Positions 23,210-30,852 are shown, numbered from the stretch's first letter. The stretch: 31,252 bases of DNA from UBA9732 sp963599445 (GCA_963599445.1 CAVBWZ010000022.1:1-31252); one strand, 5' to 3'. Numbers and translations: made by a program. Notes: generated by a model from the sequence alone, not told the origin.

Positions 23210-24247
23210 TCAAGGAAGATGGGATATCACCTTTGAAACCATATCCATCTCGCTTCCCTTGAGAAACGGATAGACAGGGAACGAAACGGTTCTGTAATAG
23301 TACGAAGCGGCTACAGGGAAAGCCTCGAAAGGGTCTCCATCATAGCCTTTGACAAGACAGTCCTCAAAAGCCATCTTTATTGGAACGTCGTGTTTGGCGC
23401 CAAACTTGATGGCCTCGTCCGGCTTGGAGTCCAGTTGGACGGCAAAGCCGCTGCAGTTGGACTCAAAGCCCAGGAAGTTCAAACCAAACTGCTTGTGCCT
23501 CGTCTTCGAAAGCGACTGCTGATAGACCTTGACGATCTCCCTCCTCTTTGCGGAGTTGGCCTCAAGGTTTCCAAGCTGGACCATTCCAAGAGCGGCGTTC
23601 AGATCCGGCATCTTAACATACTTGGATGGACGTCTGGCCCTAAGGGTGGCAATGGTCTCGTTCTTGGCGCCAACCGCCGCTCCACCACCTGCGGACACTA
23701 CACCGTCCTCTTCGAATGCGCATACGACATACTGTCCAATGAGACCTGCATAGCTTTCGTCCTTCATACGGCTTCCAATGCTCTCGCTTATATCCTCTAT
23801 GACCTTTACGGTTCCATAGTCGCAGGGCTCGGCAAAAGTGGTCTGTTCGTTGTACTTTACAGGAAGCGTTCCATAGTTCTCATAGAGGAGGAGGATTTCA
23901 GCTCCGCTTTGGGCAACGATGTCCTCCTTTGGGCATCCATTCTCCTTTTCTACATCCACATAGACAATCTGGGCACCTATCCTTGCAATCACATCCCTGT
24001 ATACGGAAGGAGACAGCGGAGAGACGGCCACCTTTGTGCCTTCCACGGCTCCAGCCATGCGCAGCGCGGATTCAAGGCAATCGGGATACGTCCTGTATGA
24101 GGACGAGCTTGCGGCCTTCACGGTATCGGAATACGTCTGCATGAAGGAAAGGACCCTCTCGCCGGGCCCTATCTTTTCGTCCACCATTGTCTGTAGGACG
24201 CTGTCCATGTCCTTGCGCTTCAAAGTTGGCTTGTAGAAACGAATCAT
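23210..24247 (-). CDS. DegT/DnrJ/EryC1-fold protein lacking the PLP lysine
   Basis: The 345 residues align with the PLP-dependent sugar aminotransferase family: FYKPTLKRKDMDSVLQTM at the start, and the Asp that pairs with the PLP ring in VIEDISESIGS (D152). The GLIGQYVVCAFEEDG...SAGGG region corresponds to the usual F..(x)K....GEGG. At the lysine position there is Gly182, and GEGG reads GGGA. No nearby Lys can substitute. Aminotransferase activity through a Schiff base is therefore unlikely; a PLP-binding regulator, a dehydratase-like enzyme or a structural role are possible. A strong promoter ends 6 nt before the ATG. It is the first gene of the operon with nadK and recN. Confidence 0.8.
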   Translation of the reverse strand: MIRFYKPTLKRKDMDSVLQTMVDEKIGPGERVLSFMQTYSDTVKAASSSSYRTYPDCLESALRMAGAVEGTKVAVSPLSPSVYRDVIARIGAQIVYVDVEKENGCPKEDIVAQSGAEILLLYENYGTLPVKYNEQTTFAEPCDYGTVKVIEDISESIGSRMKDESYAGLIGQYVVCAFEEDGVVSAGGGAAVGAKNETIATLRARRPSKYVKMPDLNAALGMVQLGNLEANSAKRREIVKVYQQSLSKTRHKQFGLNFLGFESNCSGFAVQLDSKPDEAIKFGAKHDVPIKMAFEDCLVKGYDGDPFEAFPVAASYYYRTVSFPVYPFLKGSEMDMVSKVISHLP

Positions 24248-24253
24248 GCCTTG

Positions 24254-24282
24254 ATTCTACCCAAAGACAGCCCTTTTTTCAA
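24254..24282 (-). promoter_or_regulatory. Promoter of the DegT-nadK-recN operon
   Basis: On the minus strand, TTGAAA (24282-24277), a 17-bp spacer and TAGAAT (24259-24254), both 5/6. Only CAAGGC separates the -10 from the ATG, so transcription should start at the start codon. Confidence 0.65.
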
Positions 24283-24305
24283 CTTGGAACCGCATATGGA
24301 AACAT

Positions 24306-25190
24306 CTAGAAACATACTGTAACGCAAAGCACGCCATCGTTGTACGTTGCATCGATCGAGCCTCCCATCTGCTCGGTAAGAAGACGGGCGATTGAAAACC
24401 CAAGTCCGTACGAACCACGGGCGTTCTCGATTGAAAAGAACCTATCGAAAAGGCGCTGGGTCTGTACGCTGTCAAGATCAGGAGCGGTGTTTGAGAACCT
24501 AATCTCACCTTTGGCGGTAAGCTCAACCTCAAGGTCTCCATTTGAATACTTGGAAGCATTCGAAAGTATGTTGTCAAAGACACGCCTTAGGGCTTTTCTG
24601 TCCAGAGAGCGAACCACATGGTCCTCTGAAATCCTCACATTTGGGACTATTCCAACACTGGTGAAAACACCATAGAAACCTGCGAGGCTTTCCTCAAGCA
24701 CTTCGTTCAGGCATACAGGCTTGGACTCAAGGCAATCCATGGACGATGTCGTTACGGAGTACTGGAGAAGCTCCTCCGTAAGGACCTTCATGGCATTGGC
24801 CCGCTCCCTTATGACAGCAAGATACCTGCTCTGCTCATCGGTAAGAGGCTGACCTTCCAACAGGTCAAGATAGCCGCATATCGCCGTAAGGGGTGTCCTT
24901 ATGTCATGTGATAGGTTTGTCATGGAAGCCTTGAGCTGGGCATCCCCGTTTTCATACCTGAGCCTTTCAGCCCTTAGGGTTTCAAGCTGAACGTTTAGCT
25001 TTGAGGCCAAAGCCCTCACCTCCCTATCGCCACAGGATACGGAGATTAGGGTGTTGGTGTCCGCACATAGCTTTTCCTCAAGCTCCTTGGATATCTCCTT
25101 CAGCGAATGCCTTATGGACACAAGCCTGAGAAGAAGCACAAATGCAAGGACAAAGGACACAGCAGCGAACACCAAAACCCAAACCTCCAT
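24306..25190 (-). CDS. Sensor histidine kinase with one membrane helix
   Basis: The protein has 294 residues. One N-terminal transmembrane helix (about residues 3-23) is followed by a short coiled linker. The H box is NLSHDIRTPLTAI (phospho-acceptor H95), the N box is RVFDNILSNASKYS, and the G2 box is GSYGLGFSIARLL. There is almost no extracytoplasmic part, so it cannot sense a ligand by a periplasmic domain. Kinases of this build, encoded with peptide-type ABC transporters, usually read the transporter's state. AGGAGG lies 8 nt before the ATG. It is the last gene of the regulator-ATPase-permease-kinase group, 40 bp behind the permease. Confidence 0.92.
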   Translation of the reverse strand: MEVWVLVFAAVSFVLAFVLLLRLVSIRHSLKEISKELEEKLCADTNTLISVSCGDREVRALASKLNVQLETLRAERLRYENGDAQLKASMTNLSHDIRTPLTAICGYLDLLEGQPLTDEQSRYLAVIRERANAMKVLTEELLQYSVTTSSMDCLESKPVCLNEVLEESLAGFYGVFTSVGIVPNVRISEDHVVRSLDRKALRRVFDNILSNASKYSNGDLEVELTAKGEIRFSNTAPDLDSVQTQRLFDRFFSIENARGSYGLGFSIARLLTEQMGGSIDATYNDGVLCVTVCF

Positions 25191-25230
25191 GGAAAAAACC
25201 TCCTATATAATATAACTATTTCAAATCCTT

Positions 25231-26052
25231 TTACTTCAAATCCTTGCGCCTGAACAGCAATATACCGCACATCGTTGCAAGTGCAATTATCAGAACATCA
25301 TACAAAGCAAGCAGGTGCATGGCCTTGACTTTCATGGAAACGATCTGTACCACCTGTCCACCAGGTGTGAAGTCGTACATGAATTCATAGACCTTGCGTT
25401 TCGTTCCTGAAAGGTAGTTTGGATTGCGGCTGGCGGACTCTTCCCGAGTAACACCATCGACAGTATACGAATATGCACTGTAGAACTCTGGTTCGTTGAG
25501 GGCTGAGTTTATCATTAGCCCCATGAAGAGAAGCGCGAACGCCAGAAGGATACAGATTGCAACTGTGTAAGCCCTGTTTCCGCACACCATCGAGACCAAA
25601 GTGAAGATGGCCACGAAGGCGATTGACACCATGAAACCAAGCAAAGCAAGACATACAAGTCCAAGTACCGGCACCGTGGATGGCATAAGGAGAATCGCAC
25701 CAAGGCAGACGAACGGAGCCAAGTGGGCGATGCACAGCACAAGTGCGGCGGTCGTACATACGATTAGGTTCGAAAGGTAGATTTCCACTCTGTCATGACC
25801 TACGACGATCTTGTTCCTCAATGTGCCATCACTATACTCACAGCCAACGAAAAGGGCTGTCAGAAGGGAGACCGCGATTGGAACGATGCATACATACGCG
25901 AAAAGCCCACTGTCCATTGACCACTCGTACGAAGTATCCAGGCTATGGATTATTGGAACAGCCGCTCCAAAAGCGAACATTACAAGGATCAGGACATAGA
26001 ACAGCTTGTTCTTGGAAAGACGTGAAAAATCGGCTCTTAGAAGCTTAAGCAT
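25231..26052 (-). CDS. ABC-2 type permease (bacitracin/lantibiotic-immunity-like)
   Basis: The protein has 273 residues from ATG 26052, which has GAGGAGG 5 nt upstream and overlaps the ATPase stop by 8 bp. About six membrane helices are visible, starting with NKLFYVLILVMFAFGAAVPI. The cytoplasmic loop CEYSDGTLRNKIVVGHDRVEIY is typical of the ABC-2 permeases that pair with BcrA-like ATPases. The permease forms the membrane part of an exporter or immunity pump. The substrate is unknown; an antimicrobial peptide or hydrophobic drug is suggested by family and by the neighbouring acetyltransferase genes. Confidence 0.88.
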   Translation of the reverse strand: MLKLLRADFSRLSKNKLFYVLILVMFAFGAAVPIIHSLDTSYEWSMDSGLFAYVCIVPIAVSLLTALFVGCEYSDGTLRNKIVVGHDRVEIYLSNLIVCTTAALVLCIAHLAPFVCLGAILLMPSTVPVLGLVCLALLGFMVSIAFVAIFTLVSMVCGNRAYTVAICILLAFALLFMGLMINSALNEPEFYSAYSYTVDGVTREESASRNPNYLSGTKRKVYEFMYDFTPGGQVVQIVSMKVKAMHLLALYDVLIIALATMCGILLFRRKDLK

Positions 26053-26995
26053 TGCGCCCTCCTCTGCAGGACTTCCCTGCACTGCTTCCAGCGGAAGCTC
26101 CAACGAGGTTCATATAGAAGCTCTCAAGGCTCTCGTCCATCTCCCTTATGTTCATGACAATACAGCCTTTCTTGGAAAGCTCTTCAACAAGCTGCGTCAC
26201 TTGGACGTTTCCAAAGACATCGGCCTTGGAATTGTCCACGATGCGGTATTCCACACCAAGTGCATCCAACACAAGAGGAAGGGCTTTCGTGTCGGATACT
26301 TCAAGCCTAGTGCGTTTGCGGCAGATGCTTTCTATCTCCTGTGCGCTCATCTCCTTGACCATGCGGCCGTCTTCTATGAAGCCATAATGGGTCGCAAGCC
26401 TTGAAAGCTCATCAAGGATATGGCTTGATATGAGAACCGTGATGCCGTGGACCTTGTTGAGTTTGAGTATGAGCTCCCTTATCTCAACTATGCCTTGTGG
26501 GTCCAGTCCGTTCACAGGCTCGTCAAGCACGAGGAAATCGGGGTTTCCGGCCAGGGCCACTGCAATGCCAAGCCTCTGACGCATGCCAAGGGAGAAGTTC
26601 CTGGCCTTCTTCCTTCCAGTCCCGCCAAGTCCCACGAGATGCAGGATCTTGTCTATACCATGGTTGGACGGCATTCCCAGCACCTTGTACTGCTGCTCTA
26701 TGTTCTCGTATGCCGTCATGTCCATATAGATAGATGGAGTCTCCACCACAGCCCCCATTCTACGTCGGCTGTCCGCAATCTCCTTCGATGGCCCCTTGAC
26801 GCCGTAGATCGAGTATTCTCCGCCGGTTGGGCTTTGCAGACCGCATATAAGGCGTATCAGGGTCGTTTTTCCAGCACCGTTTCGCCCAACGAATCCATAG
26901 ATTGATCCTTTTGGGACGTGCATGCTAAGTCCATTCAGAACCATCGAAGGCCCATAGCTTTTGCTAAGGCCGTTCGTTTCAAGCACATATTCCAT
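26045..26995 (-). CDS. BcrA-like ABC transporter ATPase
   Basis: The protein has 316 residues. Walker A GRNGAGKTT is at about 37-45, the signature reads NFSLGMRQRLGIAVAL (FSLGM in place of LSGGQ, the usual form in BcrA and lantibiotic immunity ATPases), and Walker B is FLVLDEPVNGLDP with SSHIL as the switch. The C-terminal 85 residues are accessory. AGGAGG lies 8 nt before the ATG. A 136-bp gap containing a 12-bp tandem array separates it from the response regulator upstream. It powers the permease encoded next. Confidence 0.93.
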   Translation of the reverse strand: MEYVLETNGLSKSYGPSMVLNGLSMHVPKGSIYGFVGRNGAGKTTLIRLICGLQSPTGGEYSIYGVKGPSKEIADSRRRMGAVVETPSIYMDMTAYENIEQQYKVLGMPSNHGIDKILHLVGLGGTGRKKARNFSLGMRQRLGIAVALAGNPDFLVLDEPVNGLDPQGIVEIRELILKLNKVHGITVLISSHILDELSRLATHYGFIEDGRMVKEMSAQEIESICRKRTRLEVSDTKALPLVLDALGVEYRIVDNSKADVFGNVQVTQLVEELSKKGCIVMNIREMDESLESFYMNLVGASAGSSAGKSCRGGRNA

Positions 26996-27036
26996 GACTT
27001 GTTCCTCCTATCGATTGATGGACCAAGAGTACCCTG

Positions 27037-27120
27037 AAACTGTTGAGGAACCGGTTGAGACGAATGTTGAGAAATCGTTGAGATTTCCGTGGAGATTCCT
27101 GTATAGATTCCTGTGGTTTG
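27037..27120. repeat. Degenerate 12-bp tandem repeat, 7 units
   Basis: The hexamer GTTGAG and its variants recur at 27042, 27054, 27066, 27077, 27089 (GTGGAG), 27101 (GTATAG) and 27113 (GTGGTT). This is a period of 12 with one 11-bp step. The array fills the gap between the response regulator and the ATPase gene. Confidence 0.7.
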
Positions 27121-27131
27121 CAAGGCCAGTG

Positions 27132-27821
27132 CTATACATTGAGCCTGAAGCCAATGCCCCACACCGCCTCCACGTAGTCAACGTCATTTCCAGATGCCTC
27201 CCTAAGCTTGCTTCTGAGATGGCTTATATGAGTCTTGAGCGAGCTTTCCGTGCAGTCCGGGGTGTCTTCAGAAATACGGTCCAGCATAACCGACTTGGCA
27301 ATCACCTGACCTGGGTTCTGCATGAGCAACTTGAGGATGGCATACTCCGTCCTTGTAAGGGACACACTGCAGCCTGAAACGCTTGCTTTTCGAGAAGTCG
27401 CATCCAAAACGATATCCCCACATTCATAGACCGATGTCCTTGAATCCTTCGTCGCTTGGGACGCTTCGTTCCTTCTGAGGTGTACGGCAATGCGAGCCAA
27501 GAGTTCCTTCGTATCGAAAGGCTTTGTAATGTAGTCCACGGCCCCACCCAAGAGAAGCTTGACCTTGTCGTCAATTGCTGTCTTTGCGCTTACGACGATT
27601 ACGGGTATCCCCTGGGTGTTAATCGCGTTCAAGACCTCCTCTCCGGAAAGGCCTGGAAGCATGAGATCCAGAAGAATGAGGCTTGGATGCGTTCCTTTGA
27701 GAAGAAGCACGGTCTCCGTTCCGGAATAGGCCCTAAGTACGTTGTAGCCCGCCTTCTCTAGTACAAGCTGCTCCATATTGCCAATCGCTACATCGTCATC
27801 GACTATAAGAATCGTGTCCAT
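27132..27821 (-). CDS. OmpR/PhoB-family response regulator
   Basis: The protein has 229 residues. The receiver domain has the acid pocket D9-D10, phospho-acceptor D52 (LLDLMLPG), T/S switch SAK and K100 (YITKPF). A C-terminal winged helix covers residues 130-229 (LTRTEYAILKLLMQNPGQVI, then SSLKTHISHLRSKL, ending WGIGFRL). The histidine kinase at the end of the cluster is its likely partner. The ATG lies 9 nt after the stop of the truncated acetyltransferase gene and has no Shine-Dalgarno. It may be read by reinitiation, or from a weak -10 (TAGACT) 6 nt upstream. Confidence 0.95.
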   Translation of the reverse strand: MDTILIVDDDVAIGNMEQLVLEKAGYNVLRAYSGTETVLLLKGTHPSLILLDLMLPGLSGEEVLNAINTQGIPVIVVSAKTAIDDKVKLLLGGAVDYITKPFDTKELLARIAVHLRRNEASQATKDSRTSVYECGDIVLDATSRKASVSGCSVSLTRTEYAILKLLMQNPGQVIAKSVMLDRISEDTPDCTESSLKTHISHLRSKLREASGNDVDYVEAVWGIGFRLNV

Positions 27822-27830
27822 GGTATGAGT

Positions 27831-28206
27831 CTACACCGTTTTTGAATCGATTTGTACTCCTTCCACTTGTTTTGGAAGGTCATCTATGCACCTTTGCACA
27901 AGTTCAAGGAAACGACCTGCGTGGGCTCCGTCCATTTGGGTGTGATGGAACTGGAATGAGATGGAAAGAGTGGCCTTTCTTCTTGAGAACAAACCCTTAT
28001 GCCTCCTTGATTTGGCTTGCAGCCATTCCAACGCACCAGCACAGGAGCATATTGAACCTAAGGCCTTTCCTTCGGCTGACTTTGAGGATCTTGGATACAT
28101 CCAAAGTCTTGAAGAAAGTAACCATTGGGTTTGGAGCATCCATCCAGAGGGCAAAGGCATCGGCCCTTGTTGTTTGGCTTGGGTCTATCGATACAGGCCT
28201 ACTCAT
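27831..28206 (-). pseudogene. CatA-type chloramphenicol acetyltransferase-like gene with internal deletion
   Basis: The N-terminal part (from ATG 28206) reads MSRPVSIDPSQTTRADAF, then WMDAPNPMVTFFKTLDVSK and GLRFNMLLCWCVGMAAS, as in the family. It stops after QIKEA at 27997. Directly beyond, in another frame, the C-terminal part reads LSISFQFHHTQMDGAHAGRF, including the catalytic HHXXXDG motif, and ends at 27831. The whole span could encode about 125 residues against about 215 expected, so roughly 90-100 residues of the middle are missing and the frame is shifted. The start overlaps the Vat-like gene stop (ATGA), showing former translational coupling. The product should be inactive. Confidence 0.8.
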
Positions 28207-28862
28207 TCGCTTCTCCCGTTTCCAACCAGCTCCAAGGCATCGATATCGCCTCTTTGGATTGCAGGGATGGCTTTCTCTATGGCCCCTTCGTCCCAATTCC
28301 ACCAGTTGAGGGTCTCCAACCTTTCGATGGTCCTGTCATCAAAGCGCTTTCTTATCGGTTTTGCAGGAACACCTCCAACGATCGTGTATGGAGGAACGTC
28401 CTTGGTAACGACCGCACGAGCGCCAACGACAGCTCCGTCTCCTATGGTGACGCCTGCAAAAACCACAGCTTCATAGCCAATCCAGACATCGTTTCCTATC
28501 GTTATGTCACCCCTGTTGTCCCATGCGGTTGAAATGGAAGCCACATCGCTTGGGAGGTTCCATTCTTCGAAGAATATAGGGAAAGTGTATGTAGAAAGCC
28601 CCTTGAGGGAATGGAATGCAGCATTGAAGATGAACTTTGCGCCACAGGCTATGGAGCAGAACCTGCCAATCCTCAGCTTGTCATGGTTGCATTCAGGATA
28701 ATGGTATAGGACGTTGTTCCTTTGGAAATCCCGTGGATCGTTCACGAAGTCGTCGTATATGGTGTAGTCCCCCACTTCTATGCTTGGGTCGTCCACTACA
28801 TTATTGAGATATACAGTGCTATGTCCCTGACTGCGAGGATATATCTTCCATTTTGGAATCAT
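28203..28862 (-). CDS. Vat/CatB-type xenobiotic acetyltransferase
   Basis: The protein has 219 residues from ATG 28862, which has AAGGAG about 6 nt upstream; longer in-frame starts lack one. It is a left-handed beta-helix hexapeptide acetyltransferase: IGRFCSIACGAKF, then ITIGNDVWIGYEAVVFAGVTIG, VVGARAVVTKDVPPYTIVGG. The catalytic His is H84 in AAFHSLKGLSTYTFP, and the C-terminal NWWNWDE is typical. Family members acetylate streptogramin A or chloramphenicol with acetyl-CoA; the substrate here is not proven. A good promoter lies upstream, divergent from the MFS gene, and the gene leads the cluster with the cat remnant and the regulator-transporter genes. Confidence 0.88.
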   Translation of the reverse strand: MIPKWKIYPRSQGHSTVYLNNVVDDPSIEVGDYTIYDDFVNDPRDFQRNNVLYHYPECNHDKLRIGRFCSIACGAKFIFNAAFHSLKGLSTYTFPIFFEEWNLPSDVASISTAWDNRGDITIGNDVWIGYEAVVFAGVTIGDGAVVGARAVVTKDVPPYTIVGGVPAKPIRKRFDDRTIERLETLNWWNWDEGAIEKAIPAIQRGDIDALELVGNGRSE

Positions 28863-28921
28863 TCTGGACTCCTTTATTATGAATCGTTCACCAGTGTTCT
28901 CCAAAGAGAAACGAGAGCAAC

Positions 28922-28950
28922 ATATTAGCCGCAATGTGTAACAATGTAAA
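28922..28950 (-). promoter_or_regulatory. Promoter of the acetyltransferase cluster
   Basis: On the minus strand, TTTACA (28950-28945), a 17-bp spacer and TAATAT (28927-28922). The start would be near 28915, with a leader of about 53 nt before ATG 28862. Confidence 0.6.
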
Positions 28951-29007
28951 CACTTTTTGGGCTTGTTTTTAAAACAAATGATTCAAAACCATTTGACAAC
29001 ATTGCAA

Positions 29008-29036
29008 TTGAGGATTGTGCACCTATGTTATAGAAT
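29008..29036 (+). promoter_or_regulatory. Promoter of the MFS transporter gene
   Basis: TTGAGG (29008-29013), a 17-bp spacer and TAGAAT (29031-29036, 5/6). The start would be near 29043, with a leader of about 42 nt. The leader carries two AGGAGG copies (29045-29050, 29070-29075) with CTCCT between them, which can pair with either copy. Confidence 0.5.
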
Positions 29037-29084
29037 GAAAGTTTAGGAGGAACTCTCAAAAACTCCTGAAGGAGGCTTTCTATT

Positions 29085-30506
29085 ATGCTCAAGCTCAACC
29101 GCAAGCGGACTTGCCTCATTGGGTTCGCTTTCTTTGGAATACTGCTTCTTTGGCAGGTATACGATTCATGGTGTCCAACCTTCCTGACCGATATCTTTGC
29201 ACGCAGGATGTATGGAATATCATCCGCCGCCCTCAAGGCCGGAGATCCTGCAAAGATACTCAACGTCCAGTGGATAGTTGGAATCATAATGGCATGCGAC
29301 AACCTTGCGGCCCTCATTCTCCTACCCCTTTTTGGAAACCTGTCCGACAAGACACATACTCCAATTGGAAAGAGAATGCCTTTCATAATCGTTGGTACGT
29401 TGGTATCCGCAATAGCATTCCCTTTCATCCCATTGTTCTTCCATGAAAACAACATAGCCGGAATGGTAGCAATGATGGCTATAGTGCTCATATTCATGAT
29501 GATGTACCGCAACCCAGCCGTAGCCCTCATGCCGGACATCACTCCAAAGCCTCTCAGAGCAAGGGCAAACGGAATCATAAACATAATGGGATATCTTGGA
29601 GGGGCATTCGCCACCGTCCTTGGAATCTTCCTCAAGCTCAGCGACTACATCAATGTTGAGGATCAGGCAAGGAAGCTCTGGATAATCGAGATTCCATTCA
29701 TAATCGCATCCATTTTGATGGTTGTGTCTGCATTGGTTCTCTTCCTCACGATAAAGGAGAACAAGATCGAAGAGGAAATGAAGGATGAGATGGAGGAAGG
29801 AGAAAGGCTTGCAGCCATAGAGACTCCCATCGATGACGACAAACCAATGTCCAAGGCCAACAGGAGGATGCTTCTTGCAATCCTCGGCGCCGAGTTCCTT
29901 TGGTTCATGGCTGACAACGCAATAGGAACATACATAGGCAACTATGTCATCTACTACCTCAACTCCGTTTCAAGTGCAACGATGCTCCTTACGATAATTG
30001 GAGGTGCTGCATCTGTCATAGGATTTGCAACGGCCGGTTCCATTGCAGACCGCATTGGTCGTAAATGGACGATTTCAAGCGGCCTTCTCATTACATTCGC
30101 AGCACTTATAATAATGTGCTTCGTAGCCCCTACCCACAACGTAGTAGGTTCGAACGGCGAATACTCCTTCCCTGTTCTTCTCTACGGAGTATGGGCGATC
30201 AAGGGCTTTGGAATGGCGCTTGTCCACAACTGCTCGTTCCCAATGGTCGTTGAGCTCTGCTCTTCCAAGAAGATTGGAAAGTTCACAGGCTACTACTACA
30301 CCTCCAGCATGGCCGCCCAGACAATAACACCTGTTCTGCTTGGCCTTGTGTTCGACCTTACAGGTGCATGGAGAGCCCTCCCAGTCTATGCTTCAACCCT
30401 CATGATCCTAAGCTGCCTCGTATTCACTTTCCTAGTAAAGAACATCAAGGCCAGCAAAGTCGCCAACGCAAAAGGCCTTGAAGCCTTGGGAGAAAGCGAA
30501 GACTGA
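29085..30506 (+). CDS. MFS transporter of the GPH/SLC45 sugar type
   Basis: The 473-residue protein has about 12 membrane helices and a charged central loop (KENKIEEEMKDEMEEGERL near residues 220-240). The first half holds the loop 2-3 motif GNLSDKTHTPIGKRMP, a motif-A variant seen in SLC45 and GPH sucrose or glycoside carriers. The QVYDSWCPTFL segment of helix 1 and the ALMPDITPKPLRARANG loop are also typical. The second half repeats the motif as GSIADRIGRKW. It probably imports a disaccharide or glycoside by cation symport, feeding cytoplasmic glucan enzymes; the substrate is not determined. AAGGAGG lies 9 nt before the ATG. The gene is monocistronic with its own terminator. Confidence 0.9.
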   Translation: MLKLNRKRTCLIGFAFFGILLLWQVYDSWCPTFLTDIFARRMYGISSAALKAGDPAKILNVQWIVGIIMACDNLAALILLPLFGNLSDKTHTPIGKRMPFIIVGTLVSAIAFPFIPLFFHENNIAGMVAMMAIVLIFMMMYRNPAVALMPDITPKPLRARANGIINIMGYLGGAFATVLGIFLKLSDYINVEDQARKLWIIEIPFIIASILMVVSALVLFLTIKENKIEEEMKDEMEEGERLAAIETPIDDDKPMSKANRRMLLAILGAEFLWFMADNAIGTYIGNYVIYYLNSVSSATMLLTIIGGAASVIGFATAGSIADRIGRKWTISSGLLITFAALIIMCFVAPTHNVVGSNGEYSFPVLLYGVWAIKGFGMALVHNCSFPMVVELCSSKKIGKFTGYYYTSSMAAQTITPVLLGLVFDLTGAWRALPVYASTLMILSCLVFTFLVKNIKASKVANAKGLEALGESED

Positions 30507-30507
30507 C

Positions 30508-30581
30508 ATTCCAAGTCATGGAATTCCATTCAAGGTATTCCAGATTCAAACATTTCAGGTTGAAACATCTCAGTTTCAAGC
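30508..30581. repeat. Degenerate 15-bp tandem repeat, 5 units
   Basis: Units are ATTCCAAGTCATGGA, ATTCCATTCAAGGT (14 bp), ATTCCAGATTCAAAC, ATTTCAGGTTGAAAC and ATCTCAGTTTCAAGC. The array occupies the whole space between the transporter stop and its terminator, so it is transcribed as 3' UTR. Confidence 0.7.
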
Positions 30582-30592
30582 CCATATAACAG

Positions 30593-30631
30593 AAAACCCC
30601 GTGCAGCATCCTATGAGCCCACGGGGTTTTT
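30593..30631 (+). terminator. Rho-independent terminator of the MFS gene
   Basis: The stem AAAACCCCGTG / CACGGGGTTTT with a 16-nt loop is followed by T. It lies 87 nt after the stop, behind the 15-bp array. Confidence 0.88.
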
Positions 30632-30720
30632 CATATCAGTCCTACCACAATAGCGTTCTTTGGATTTGAACCCACAGACGTACATGCACGCCGGCGGGAT
30701 GTCCGCATTCTTGGTTTTTC

Positions 30721-30762
30721 CGGAAAAGCGGACAGAAAACTGTCCGCAAATCCGATTTTCCG
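30721..30762. repeat. Nested inverted repeat (hairpin)
   Basis: Inner arms GCGGACAG (30728-30735) and CTGTCCGC (30740-30747) have an AAAA loop. Outer arms CGGAAAA (30721-30727) and TTTTCCG (30756-30762) enclose them with an 8-nt bulge. On the minus strand the inner hairpin is followed by TTTT, so it could be a weak terminator for a transcript entering from the right. Confidence 0.7.
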
Positions 30763-30789
30763 CAAAAAAAGGACAAAATGCGCAACGAA

Positions 30790-30852
30790 GGATGGGACGG
30801 ACGCTACGGATGCTACAGGTGCTACGGATGGCACAGACGCCACGGAACGGCC
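30790..30852. repeat. Degenerate 9-bp tandem repeat, 7 units
   Basis: Units are ggatgggac, ggacgctac, ggatgctac, aggtgctac, ggatggcac, agacgccac and ggaacggcc, in unbroken 9-bp phase over 63 bp. No gene is attached. Confidence 0.75.

Noticed and set aside
26961..27377. Open frame on the plus strand spanning the 12-bp array and the end of the response regulator gene
   Set aside because: It is mostly antisense to the conserved winged-helix domain of the regulator; only the array part is free, and no ribosome site or promoter supports it.
28890..28925. Possible leader peptide (MLLSFLFGEHW) before the Vat-like gene, suggesting attenuation
   Set aside because: Its ATG overlaps the -10 box, so it should not be in the transcript, and no alternative hairpins were evident.
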